Below are positions 10,927-20,605 of a DNA stretch of 64,000 nt, piece by piece (position 1 is the stretch's first letter; every line of letters starts with the position of its first letter). The notes under the pieces are model-generated. The model was not told the origin of the DNA. It was given only the letters and a program-made list of their open reading frames with translations, and searched no databases. The stretch covers positions 61,887 to 125,886 of the forward strand of contig JANQLB010000091.1 of the NCBI GenBank assembly GCA_028280805.1, in the 5' to 3' direction. This stretch comes from Tissierellales bacterium. Its GTDB lineage: Bacteria; Bacillota; Clostridia; Tissierellales; VENL01. Made by a program: the position numbers and the translations under genes.

Positions 10927-12984
10927 ATGCTTAACATTAGCTCAAATAAGATTAATGATGAAGAAATGATATTTTCTTTAGATATTGGAACTAGAACCGT
11001 AATTGGAATAGTAGCTGTCTATGAAAATAACAAGCTTAATATATTGGCATCGGAAATCCTTGAACATGAGTCAAGAAGCATGTATGACGGGCAGATACAT
11101 GATATTGCACAGGTTACGGAAACAGCTAAAAAGGTAAAGGAACGACTGGAAAATAAGATTGGTAAAAAATTAGATAAGGTTTCTATAGCAGCAGCAGGAA
11201 GAGCACTGGAAACTTGTATGGTACATATGGAAAGAAAAATTGACTATTCTCAAACAATAAGCAAAAGACTAATTGAAAGTTTAGAGATGGAAGCAATACA
11301 AAAGGCTCAAAAAGAGCTTGAAGAGAAACATAATAAAGGAAATACTCAATATTATTGTGTTGGATATTCAGTAGTAAATTATTATTTAGAAGACAATATA
11401 ATAGAAAATCTAGAAGGTCATAGAGGGAATAAAATATCTGCTGATGTATTATCTACTTTTCTTCCACATACTGTTGTCGACAGTCTTTATACTGTAATGA
11501 GCAGAGTAGGTCTTGAAGTAATAAATCTTACTCTAGAACCGATTGCTGCAATTAATGTAGCAATAAAGAAAAGCTTAAGGCTTTTAAATCTTGCCTTAGT
11601 TGATATAGGGGCTGGAACTTCTGACATAGCTATAACAAAAGATGGAACTATTATAGCTTACGCTATGGCATCGGTAGCAGGGGATGAAATAACTGAAAAG
11701 ATAGCTAAGACATTTTTATTAGACTATGATGTAGCAGAAAAGCTTAAAATCAGCCTTGGTACTGTAGAAAACCATAAATTTCATGATGTAGTAGGTATTG
11801 AACACAACTTAACAAGTAAGGAAATTCTAGAGAGGATAGAACATACTATTAAAGATTTAGCCGAGGAGATAAGTAATAAAATATTAAGATATAATGAAAA
11901 AGCTCCAAGTGTAATATTTTTAATTGGTGGAGGAAGTCAAATTCCTAATCTGACTAAATATATTGCAGAGTATTTGGAAATGCCCGAAGCTAGAGTTGTA
12001 GTTAGAGATGCTTCTATTGTTGAGGATGTCAAAGGACTTCCTAAAGAGCTTACGGGACCTAATGCGATAACACCTCTGGGTATTGCCAAAACTGCTATAG
12101 ATAATAAGTACAAAGACTTTTTAGAAGTTATAGTAAACGGACAAAAAGTTAAACTGTTTAATTCTAAACAGATAAAGGTTTCAAATGCACTGGTCTTAGT
12201 AGGATTTAATCCAAGAAATCTCATTCCTAAAAGAGGTGAGGATTTCGTCTATTATATAAATGGTGAAGAAAAGCGTTTAAAAGGAGAAATAGGAGAACCT
12301 GCACATATATACATAAATGATAAAAAAGCAAATCTTGAGTATAGGTTATTAAATGGAGATGTAATTAAGATAGAGGAGTCTACGGCAGGGTCTAAACCTC
12401 AAAACCCTATGCTTTATGATTGTATAGGCAATCAAAGAGCTGTAATATTTAATAAAAATGAAATTAGGCTTTTAGAATATATAAAAGTAAACGGTAAAAT
12501 AGTTAACAATAATATTCAAGTAAATGAAAAAGATCAAATAGAAATAAAAGAAATAAAAACATTAAAACGATTTTTTGAAATACAAGGTCTAGATATGAAT
12601 GATTATAAAATCTTTGTAAACGATAAAGAGATAGATAAAAAAGGACATGTTCTTAATACAGGTGATATTATTATTACTGAGAAAACTTTAACAAACGAAC
12701 AAATTAATAAAAATAAAAGTATCAACTCTAAACAAAAAAGCACTGTACATAAAGCTAATATAAATGTTATAAAGTTAAATATAAACAATGAACAGAAAAT
12801 AATAGAACATAACAAGGATAAATTTGTTTTTGTAGATATATTTAATTATGTAGATTTTAATTTATCTAAACCTAAAGGAATTATTGTTTTAAAAGTAAAT
12901 GGAATAAAAGCACAATTTACCCAAGAACTTAAAAATGGAGATAATATAGAAATATACTGGGATAAGAGAGATTCTAATCAATAG
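10927..12984 (+). CDS. FtsA/PilM-like actin-fold protein with long C-terminal extension
   Basis: FSLDIGTRTVIGIVAV, LVDIGAGTSDIAITKDG, FLIGGGSQIPNLT; about 280-aa C-terminal region with recurring 'NGD.I.I' segments. Confidence 0.8.
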   Translation: MLNISSNKINDEEMIFSLDIGTRTVIGIVAVYENNKLNILASEILEHESRSMYDGQIHDIAQVTETAKKVKERLENKIGKKLDKVSIAAAGRALETCMVHMERKIDYSQTISKRLIESLEMEAIQKAQKELEEKHNKGNTQYYCVGYSVVNYYLEDNIIENLEGHRGNKISADVLSTFLPHTVVDSLYTVMSRVGLEVINLTLEPIAAINVAIKKSLRLLNLALVDIGAGTSDIAITKDGTIIAYAMASVAGDEITEKIAKTFLLDYDVAEKLKISLGTVENHKFHDVVGIEHNLTSKEILERIEHTIKDLAEEISNKILRYNEKAPSVIFLIGGGSQIPNLTKYIAEYLEMPEARVVVRDASIVEDVKGLPKELTGPNAITPLGIAKTAIDNKYKDFLEVIVNGQKVKLFNSKQIKVSNALVLVGFNPRNLIPKRGEDFVYYINGEEKRLKGEIGEPAHIYINDKKANLEYRLLNGDVIKIEESTAGSKPQNPMLYDCIGNQRAVIFNKNEIRLLEYIKVNGKIVNNNIQVNEKDQIEIKEIKTLKRFFEIQGLDMNDYKIFVNDKEIDKKGHVLNTGDIIITEKTLTNEQINKNKSINSKQKSTVHKANINVIKLNINNEQKIIEHNKDKFVFVDIFNYVDFNLSKPKGIIVLKVNGIKAQFTQELKNGDNIEIYWDKRDSNQ

Positions 12985-13082
12985 ATTAATATAAAACCCC
13001 TACACATATTGGCTTATTGAGGTTAATACAATATATAGAGACAACATTATTTTTAGTTGTATTTTCCTTAAGGGGGTAAGTT

Positions 13083-14474
13083 ATGAGTTCTGTAGTCTTA
13101 AAAAAAATCATTATGTATATTTTGATATTTTTGCTATTTTTTGCATTAATTGTTACTGTTTTATCTTTCATATATTTTAATAAAACTACTATATATTCAA
13201 AAGTAGCAATTAACGGTATAGATGTTAGCGGATTAAATAGGATAGAAGCCATGGATAAGTTAAGGAGCAGCTTTACGGAAGCTTTTAAAAATAAAACTCT
13301 TGTATTAGTTTATGATGGTTATAAGCATATAGTGCCATATGAAGATTTAGGTATACAATATGACTATTACAAAGGTGTAAATAGTGGATTTAAGATTGGA
13401 CGGCAGGGTAATGCCTTTAAGAAATTTATAGATATACTTGATTGTAGAATTAATGGCAGAAATATCTCATTAGAACTTGTTTATGAAAAAGTAAAACTTG
13501 ATAAACTTATAGAAAATATTAAAAAAGACTTAAATAAAAATAGTGAAAATGCTAAAATACAGTATGATAATTGGAGATTTAGCATTACTCCTGAAGTTGT
13601 AGGTAAAAAAGTTCAGGAAGATTTATTAAGACATAGAATTATTAGTGGTATTTTGGATAATAAAGAAATAAAAATTCCGGTAAAATCACATATACCTAAG
13701 ATTACCGAGGCGATTTTAAAGGAGATACAATATCCAATTTCAGAATTCACAACCTATTTTGCATCAAGTAGTCAGGGTAGAAAAAATAATATTAAAATTT
13801 CATCTATAAAAGTTAATGGTTCTGTTGTGTTACCTAATGAAGTATTTTCGTTTAACAAATCTACCGGAGAAAGAACCCGGGATACTGGCTATATGGAGTC
13901 CAAGGTAATTATGGACGGAAGATTTGTACCTGATATTGGAGGAGGAGTATGTCAAGTATCTACAACACTATATAATGCAGTTCTTAGGGCAAACCTTGAA
14001 ATAGTTGAAAGGCATCCTCATTCTATTCCTGTAAGATACGTTCAGAAGGGAAAGGACGCAGCAGTTTCATACGGCTATTTAGATTTGAAATTTAGAAATA
14101 GCTATGAATTTCCAATATACGTCCAGGCAAAGGTTACGTCCAGTGCTGTAACTTTTAGAATATTTGGAGGTAAGGTTAATGAAAATAGACAGACGAATAT
14201 TATATCTATTTTACAAGAAACGATTAATCCTGAAATAGAAAAACATGTTGATAATTCTTTAATACCCGGATCTATGGTAATAGTTCAAAAAGGACGATAT
14301 GGTTATAAGGTTAATACATATAAAGTTATTTATGAAGATGGTCAAGAAATAAAGAGAGAACTTATATCAAATGATTTTTATAAGCCTAAAAAATATATCC
14401 TGCGAGTAGGACCTAAAACTACTATAGAAAGTATATTACAAATAGAGAATTCTGGGGGAAAATTAGTTCAATAA
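13083..14474 (+). CDS. VanW family protein with N-terminal TM and peptidoglycan-binding-like domains
   Basis: NEVFSFNKSTGERTRDTGYMESKVIMDGRFVPDIGGGVCQVSTTLYNAVL; C-terminal G5-like segment. Confidence 0.9.
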   Translation: MSSVVLKKIIMYILIFLLFFALIVTVLSFIYFNKTTIYSKVAINGIDVSGLNRIEAMDKLRSSFTEAFKNKTLVLVYDGYKHIVPYEDLGIQYDYYKGVNSGFKIGRQGNAFKKFIDILDCRINGRNISLELVYEKVKLDKLIENIKKDLNKNSENAKIQYDNWRFSITPEVVGKKVQEDLLRHRIISGILDNKEIKIPVKSHIPKITEAILKEIQYPISEFTTYFASSSQGRKNNIKISSIKVNGSVVLPNEVFSFNKSTGERTRDTGYMESKVIMDGRFVPDIGGGVCQVSTTLYNAVLRANLEIVERHPHSIPVRYVQKGKDAAVSYGYLDLKFRNSYEFPIYVQAKVTSSAVTFRIFGGKVNENRQTNIISILQETINPEIEKHVDNSLIPGSMVIVQKGRYGYKVNTYKVIYEDGQEIKRELISNDFYKPKKYILRVGPKTTIESILQIENSGGKLVQ

Positions 14475-14495
14475 ACAATACCCGGAGGTGTTTTT

Positions 14496-15170
14496 ATGTC
14501 AGCAATAGACGAGTTATACGATAAAAAGGTTAAATGTCCAGTATGTAACGTTGAATTTACTACAAAAAGAGTAAAAATGTCTAAGTTAAGGGCAGAAAAG
14601 AGATATAGTGACTTGTTCATACATTATAAAGGAGAAAATCCTGTTAAATATAGTGTCTATGTATGTCCTGTTTGTGGATACGCTGCATTAAGTGAAAAAT
14701 ATAATAATGTTAAGGGTGGGTCATTGACTATACTTAGAGATAAAATAACTTCAAAGTGGAAAGAGAGAGAATATGGCGGATATAGAAGTGTTGAAGAAGC
14801 AATTACATGCTATAAGCTTGCATTATATTGTGGTGAGATTTTGTTATATAAAAAATTGTATCTAGGTGGTATTTGTCTTAGACTTGCATGGTTATATAGA
14901 TTAAAAAATGACAACGAAAATGAGCAGAGATTTTTACGTCTTACATATGATTTTTATAAGAACGCTTACTCTAATGAGTCCATGATTAATACTAATATGG
15001 ACGAAATAACCTTAACTTATTTGATTGGAGAAACAAAGAGAAGGATTGGAGACAATAAGGAAGCTATTTCTTGGTTTAGTCAAGTCGTTTCTCATCCTAT
15101 GAGTGGAAATAATCCTAAAATTAAGAAATTAGCAAGAGAACAGTGGGCATTAATTAGAGAAAGTAGGTAA
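14496..15170 (+). CDS. DUF2225 domain-containing protein
   Basis: DKKVKCPVCNVEFTTKRVK..., second CPVCGYAA zinc-ribbon pair. Confidence 0.85.
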   Translation: MSAIDELYDKKVKCPVCNVEFTTKRVKMSKLRAEKRYSDLFIHYKGENPVKYSVYVCPVCGYAALSEKYNNVKGGSLTILRDKITSKWKEREYGGYRSVEEAITCYKLALYCGEILLYKKLYLGGICLRLAWLYRLKNDNENEQRFLRLTYDFYKNAYSNESMINTNMDEITLTYLIGETKRRIGDNKEAISWFSQVVSHPMSGNNPKIKKLAREQWALIRESR

Positions 15171-15329
15171 AGAGGTGAATTAAATGAAGGTATATTATCA
15201 TGAGTTTAGCACTTAATAATAATGGAGTAATAAAGTTGGATTTTCCAAATCAATCTAAACAAGATATGGTTTCTTGGCTTAAAATATACATTCCTTTTTT
15301 ATCCTTGTCTTTATACATAATATTAGTTA

Positions 15330-15369
15330 AAATAAAGAGGTCACTTCACAATGAAAGATCTCTTTATTT
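15330..15369. terminator. Convergent-gene hairpin terminator
   Basis: AAATAAAGAG...CTCTTTATTT stem. Confidence 0.6.
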
Positions 15370-15375
15370 CTTAAT

Positions 15376-16326
15376 CTACGACGTAGATACTTTTTTTTGA
15401 GCTTTTACTGGTTTTTCTATAAAGATAAAGCTTATATATCTTATTAAAACATACAGTACTATTGTTATAGCCAGAAATTCTTCAAATCTTACTATATATC
15501 TTAGTAAAGGTATACCGCTATCTGCTGACATTAAAAAAGCATGCGTCTTTTTTATGGCTATAGCACTAATAACACAGGGGAAAGTAAAAGCAGCATAGCT
15601 TGGATAGAACTTTAGCTTTAACATTTTAGGCATATATATAAGGACAGCTAAAAGCATGACCAGAGATAGTGTTGTTAGTAACCAAACTATAGTCATGTTT
15701 TTTTCCTGAAAGGAACTCATATATCCTGCTAAACAAAGGCTGGCAGGTGCTGCAAAGGTTGTAATTACAGGTAATGCCGGTTCTGGAATAGATTTAACTT
15801 TAAAAACCCTATACAATACTATGGGTAATAAAATCAAGTAAGATACAAAGCCAAACCAAAACAATACTTGTCCAATATATAGTGCATTAAAGGCAGGAGC
15901 AGTTACGCTTGCTACTACGATCCCAACATAAACTACAAAATAACTTGGAAAAACCTTTTTTATATCGAATTTTAGAACGAACTTCTTAGTAAAATCAATT
16001 ATTAACAAGATATGAATCAAAATGCCTGCAATCCATAATCCATAGGATATAGAAGATTGAATAGGCTTTAAATATGTGGCCAAAATCATAATTCCCATAG
16101 AAAAGGTTGGAGCAACACTTGCTATAACAGGATTATTTAGGCTCTCTACAATAGCCTTAATAGAAGTAAATATTTTTATCAGAAGAAGTAAAAATATAAT
16201 AGATGATAAAGCCCCAAAAATATTTCTATATATATTGCCATAGGATGCTAATAAATTACCTGTTGCTGCTAAGGCAAGCATCAACCCGGCTATCGGGACA
16301 GGTATTTTCTTAATAATCTTATCCAT
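15376..16326 (-). CDS. TDT/SLAC1 family (TehA-like) transporter
   Basis: IPVPIAGLMLALAATGNLL start, about 10 TM segments, PALPVITTFAAPASLCLAGY. Confidence 0.8.
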   Translation of the reverse strand: MDKIIKKIPVPIAGLMLALAATGNLLASYGNIYRNIFGALSSIIFLLLLIKIFTSIKAIVESLNNPVIASVAPTFSMGIMILATYLKPIQSSISYGLWIAGILIHILLIIDFTKKFVLKFDIKKVFPSYFVVYVGIVVASVTAPAFNALYIGQVLFWFGFVSYLILLPIVLYRVFKVKSIPEPALPVITTFAAPASLCLAGYMSSFQEKNMTIVWLLTTLSLVMLLAVLIYMPKMLKLKFYPSYAAFTFPCVISAIAIKKTHAFLMSADSGIPLLRYIVRFEEFLAITIVLYVLIRYISFIFIEKPVKAQKKVSTS

Positions 16327-16340
16327 TCTACCCCTCCTTA

Positions 16341-16805
16341 CTATTCATCAATATTTGTTATATTCAATTCTCTTACTATTATTTCTGCTGTCTTCTCAGC
16401 TATTTCGCCAGTAAAAGCCACACACTGGTTTTTGTGTTCACCCGAAGCCATATTAAAGCCTTTTGTGTGTACGTGACAGCAAAGGCATCCATGCTTTTTC
16501 CTAAAGCTTCCTTGAAGCTCATTGGCTAATTTAAGAGTATTTTGGACCTTTGAATCTCCACCCTTTGTTCTACCAAAAAAGTATCCTAGAGCCAATATAC
16601 CACCTGAAACAGCTCCACATACACATTTTGATTTACCAATACCTACTGGAAAACCAGAAGCCATGGCTATCATTTCATCGGGCATATCAAGTTCAAAATT
16701 ATCCTTGACTGAACTAACAACAGCCTCTGAACAGTAAAAGTCACCTTTTCTAAATAATTCTTCAGCATCTTGTCTAATTTTTTGTACGCTTACTTGTTTT
16801 TTCAA
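16341..16805 (-). CDS. C_GCAxxG_C_C family redox protein (TTG start preferred over ORF-track start at 16853)
   Basis: CVCGAVSGGILALGYFFGR, HGCLCCHVH; GAGGAGGTTATTAAA upstream of TTG at 16805. Confidence 0.8.
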   Translation of the reverse strand: MKKQVSVQKIRQDAEELFRKGDFYCSEAVVSSVKDNFELDMPDEMIAMASGFPVGIGKSKCVCGAVSGGILALGYFFGRTKGGDSKVQNTLKLANELQGSFRKKHGCLCCHVHTKGFNMASGEHKNQCVAFTGEIAEKTAEIIVRELNITNIDE

Positions 16806-17163
16806 TTTAATAACCTCCTCAGTTGTTAATTTAATATTTAACATATGGTACACCTATAGAAATATCATAGTATCCCTTATTGTACAAATTGGAATTTTGA
16901 ATAGAAGGTCTAAATGCATTGATATATTCTATACGTCAACTAAAAGTAGAAAGTAATGGGAGTTTAGTATTTTTGGCGGAGGTTTAGGTTTTAAAGTTAA
17001 ACTGTTAGAATTAGAAGGAATTAAAGTAAATATCAGAACTAATTACAAGGAGGAAAGATCAAGATATTTTATTGTTTAATATCACCATTTTTAAATATAA
17101 GCATACCATAATACAAACAAATAGTTCTATTATTTATATGTTTATATTAAGGGAAGTGGTATT

Positions 17164-18450
17164 GTGAATTATCCAATAATTTTAGTTCCTGGATTGTTGG
17201 CATCCATGGGAGATGATATAGTATCTGGAACTGGTGATTTTGATTTTGGATTAGCCCAATATGCGTATGAACCTATGTTAGAAAATCTTCAGACAATGGG
17301 CTTTAAGAGAGATCAAAATTTATTTGTAGCTTTTTATGACTGGAGAAAGCAAAATCGACTTAGTGCTGAAAAATACTTGATTCCTACAATAGAAAAGGCA
17401 AAAAATCAAACGGGAAGCAAGAAGGTTAATCTAGTTTGTCATAGTATGGGTGGTCTGGTAGCAAGAGCATATATACAGAGCAATTTATATAAATATGATG
17501 TAGATAAGCTTATAATGATTGGAACGCCAAACGCTGGAGCTGTAAAGGCCTATTATTTCTGGCAGGGTGGTGAAATACCCAGCAACGAAGGATTCGGTAA
17601 TTTATTTCATAACCTTCTTTGGGAAGGTTATACTTGGCTTCACAAGATTTTTAAAGGATTAAGAGATAGTATTACTGTAAAAAGACAGCTAGTACCTTCT
17701 GTAAAAGAGCTGTTACCTAGTAAAAACTACGGAGATTTTTTGTTTACTGTTAAAAATAATAGTTATGGTGACTTTATTCCTCAAGATAGAATGGTAGAAC
17801 AGAATACTTTCTTAAATGATCTAAACAACAGATTTAGTGAAATTTATAAAAAAGGAGTTAATGTCTATTCAATAGTTGGTAATGGTGTAAAAACAGAGAG
17901 GTTTATAAGGGTAGTAAAAAACAATAGAGGTAACTCACCCGAATGGATTGATGGAAAGCCGGATGATGTAGTATATACTGACAGTGGAGATGGTACTGTA
18001 ATTACCGAAAGTGCTACAGCTATTTATGGTAAAACAAACTATATACAGGGTGACCATTTAGAAATATTGAAAAACTGTAAAGATACTTTGGCTATGATAC
18101 TTAATAAAAGAATTCATAATAGAAGACGTTTTAATAATACACGAAAAAAGCATAGCCTATGTACAATACTAGCCAGAAACTCAAAAGAAATATATATGGA
18201 GTCAAAAGGTCGAAAAGTCGACATTAAAAGTATTCAAAATAGAAGGTATGGTAATTTAGTAGTAAATAATATTGGTAAAAGTATTTCCAGTATAATTATA
18301 AACTTAGAAGAAATAAATAATGTAAAAATAACCTTCATACCTATGAAAGATAAAAAAAGCAATATTTTAGTTTTAAAAAGATCAGATACTAATGATATAA
18401 ATGAGAGAAATGAAATTCAGACATCAGATGTTTTTACCTTAGAGATTTAG
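17164..18450 (+). CDS. Alpha/beta-hydrolase lipase (LCAT/PGAP1-like)
   Basis: YPIILVPGLLAS, nucleophile elbow VNLVCHSMGGLVARAYI, GDGTVITESA, GDHLEIL. Confidence 0.8.
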   Translation: MNYPIILVPGLLASMGDDIVSGTGDFDFGLAQYAYEPMLENLQTMGFKRDQNLFVAFYDWRKQNRLSAEKYLIPTIEKAKNQTGSKKVNLVCHSMGGLVARAYIQSNLYKYDVDKLIMIGTPNAGAVKAYYFWQGGEIPSNEGFGNLFHNLLWEGYTWLHKIFKGLRDSITVKRQLVPSVKELLPSKNYGDFLFTVKNNSYGDFIPQDRMVEQNTFLNDLNNRFSEIYKKGVNVYSIVGNGVKTERFIRVVKNNRGNSPEWIDGKPDDVVYTDSGDGTVITESATAIYGKTNYIQGDHLEILKNCKDTLAMILNKRIHNRRRFNNTRKKHSLCTILARNSKEIYMESKGRKVDIKSIQNRRYGNLVVNNIGKSISSIIINLEEINNVKITFIPMKDKKSNILVLKRSDTNDINERNEIQTSDVFTLEI

Positions 18451-18521
18451 TTTGCGGATTTAAGTTCTTAAGGCTATATTCTGCTTATTTAAATTGAATA
18501 AATAATCATGTTGTAAAGAAT

Positions 18522-18560
18522 AATAGATTTTAGGACATATGTCTTAAAGTCTATTTTTTT
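18522..18560 (+). terminator. Intrinsic terminator
   Basis: AATAGATTTTAGGACATATGTCTTAAAGTCTATT hairpin with T tract. Confidence 0.75.
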
Positions 18561-18566
18561 GAAAGG

Positions 18567-19505
18567 GTGATTTTTATGAAGAAGAGAAGAATTAATGAAT
18601 CTATAGTTTCCATAACCAAAAATCAAAATGAAGAACAATCATTGGTTGAGTGTTTAGACAATTTACCTATGGATAAAATAATTAAGAAAGATGATAGAGT
18701 TGTCATAACCCCAAATTGGGTAAAAGCTAAGCTGCCTCATACAGCAGCAGTTGTAGGACCTAAAACTCTAGATAAGCTTATAAAAAAAATACAATCTTAC
18801 AGCCCAAAGGATATTATAATAGCCACCGGTTCAGGAGGAGATGCCACAGATAAGGTCATGGAATATGTGGGATACGATAAGGTTATTAGCAGAAATAATG
18901 TAAGATTTGTAGATTTAAATTATGGACCATATACACAAATAGAACTAAATCATAAATATCCTTCTTCAACTAAAATAAACAAACTATACGATGAAGTAGA
19001 TGTAATAATATCATTTACTCAGCTTAAGGTTCACGAAGAGGCTACAATTAGTGCAGGTATGAAAAACATAGCACTAGGATGGCCGCCTGCACAAATACAT
19101 GGTTTTCCTAAAAAAAATCTTGGTATACATGAAAATTTACATAACTTTATTGTTGCTATGATAGAGAAGCTTCCTATTGACCTTACAATTATAAGTGCTG
19201 ACAAAACAATGATTGGTACAGGCCCATCTATGGGAAAAGCAGTTGATACTCCGGGAATTATAATTGCAGGTACTGATCCGGTTGCTTGTGATACAGTTGG
19301 AGCAAGACTATTAGGATTTTTACCTCAAGGTGTACATTATATATACGAAGCTTACAAGAGAGGATTAGGAGAAGCAAAGCTTGAGTATGTTGACATGAGA
19401 GGAATAAGCTTAAAGGAAGCTGAAACTATATTTAGTCAAAAAGCCTATAATCAAAAAATAGCTTTAGATGAAAATGGATTTAAGAGTTTACATGGAAATC
19501 AATAG
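18567..19505 (+). CDS. DUF362 domain-containing protein
   Basis: VVITPNWVKAKLPHTAAVVGP, STKIN..., LKVHEEATISAGMKNIALG. Confidence 0.8.
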   Translation: MIFMKKRRINESIVSITKNQNEEQSLVECLDNLPMDKIIKKDDRVVITPNWVKAKLPHTAAVVGPKTLDKLIKKIQSYSPKDIIIATGSGGDATDKVMEYVGYDKVISRNNVRFVDLNYGPYTQIELNHKYPSSTKINKLYDEVDVIISFTQLKVHEEATISAGMKNIALGWPPAQIHGFPKKNLGIHENLHNFIVAMIEKLPIDLTIISADKTMIGTGPSMGKAVDTPGIIIAGTDPVACDTVGARLLGFLPQGVHYIYEAYKRGLGEAKLEYVDMRGISLKEAETIFSQKAYNQKIALDENGFKSLHGNQ

Positions 19506-19621
19506 TCGCTACTATTTTAACTCTTACTTTGAATTAATTTACCGTTTTTTAACTTATAAAATCTAGATTATGATATACTTATTTTAAGTTTTTAACACAT
19601 ATATGTAGAGAGGATGGTTTT

Positions 19622-20083
19622 TTGAAAGAAAAAATAATTGGTCCATTTTTGAAGTCTAGTAAAGAAATAATTATGCAGGTAGGAAATATAACAATAGAAG
19701 AAGAGCATCCTTACACTAATAAGGATGTTGTTCTTAATAATAACATTGGAGTAATAATTGGTTTAACCGGATCAATAAAAGGTCAAGTTATGATTAATAT
19801 ACCAGAAGACATTGGTAAAAAAATTGCTTCCAACATGATGGGAGGAATACCGGTTGCTGCGTTTGATGATATTGCAAAGAGTGCTATTTGTGAACTGGGT
19901 AACATCATTGTGGGTAATGCAGCCACAGGTCTTTATGACATGGGATTAAAAGTTGATATAACATCTCCAAGTATTATAGAGGGTAAAGGGATGACCTATA
20001 ATGTTGGAAATCAAGATATTTTAACTCTGCCTTTTAACACTGAAGATAATCAAATACAACTTCATGTATCCATAAAAGAGTAA
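19622..20083 (+). CDS. CheX/CheC-like chemotaxis phosphatase family protein (TTG start)
   Basis: GLTGSIKGQVMINIPED, AICELGNIIVGNAATGL. Confidence 0.8.
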   Translation: MKEKIIGPFLKSSKEIIMQVGNITIEEEHPYTNKDVVLNNNIGVIIGLTGSIKGQVMINIPEDIGKKIASNMMGGIPVAAFDDIAKSAICELGNIIVGNAATGLYDMGLKVDITSPSIIEGKGMTYNVGNQDILTLPFNTEDNQIQLHVSIKE

Positions 20084-20100
20084 TGTAAAGAGGTGAATTT

Positions 20101-20571
20101 ATGTCAATAAATATTGTACTTGTAGAACCAGAGATTCCGCATAATACCGGTAATATAGCAAGAACGTGTTCAGCCACAGGGTCAGCTTTACATCTAGTAA
20201 AGCCTTTAGGGTTTTCAATTAATAACAAATATCTTAAAAGAGCAGGATTAGATTATTGGGAATTACTAGATATTACATATTATGAATCTTTAGATGATTT
20301 TTTTAATAAAAATCCGGAAGGAAAATTTTTTTATGCAACTACAAAGGGAAGTAATTTATACACAGATATGAAATTCTCAGATAACTGCTTTTTGTTATTT
20401 GGTAAAGAAACAGCCGGCCTGCCTAAAGACTTATTAAATGCTAATAAAGATAAGAGTATGAGGATTCCTATGATGAAAGATGATAATGCAAGGTCTTTAA
20501 ATCTATCAAATGCTGTAGCCATAGTAATATATGAAGCTTTAAGACAAAATAATTTTTTAAACTTGTTATAA
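20101..20571 (+). CDS. trmL: tRNA (cytidine(34)-2'-O)-methyltransferase (SPOUT family)
   Basis: VLVEPEIPHNTGNIARTC, LLFGKETAGLP, RIPM..DNARSLNLSNAVAI. Confidence 0.93.
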   Translation: MSINIVLVEPEIPHNTGNIARTCSATGSALHLVKPLGFSINNKYLKRAGLDYWELLDITYYESLDDFFNKNPEGKFFYATTKGSNLYTDMKFSDNCFLLFGKETAGLPKDLLNANKDKSMRIPMMKDDNARSLNLSNAVAIVIYEALRQNNFLNLL

Positions 20572-20605
20572 GAATTATTGATGTAAATGAGAAAGGGGCT
20601 TTTAA

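Noticed and set aside
15200-15400. 66-aa plus-strand ORF and a 10-codon ORF (MKVYYHEFST) with a good RBS at 15184
   Set aside because: The longer ORF runs through the terminator and into the convergent gene; the 10-codon ORF is too short to support as a gene
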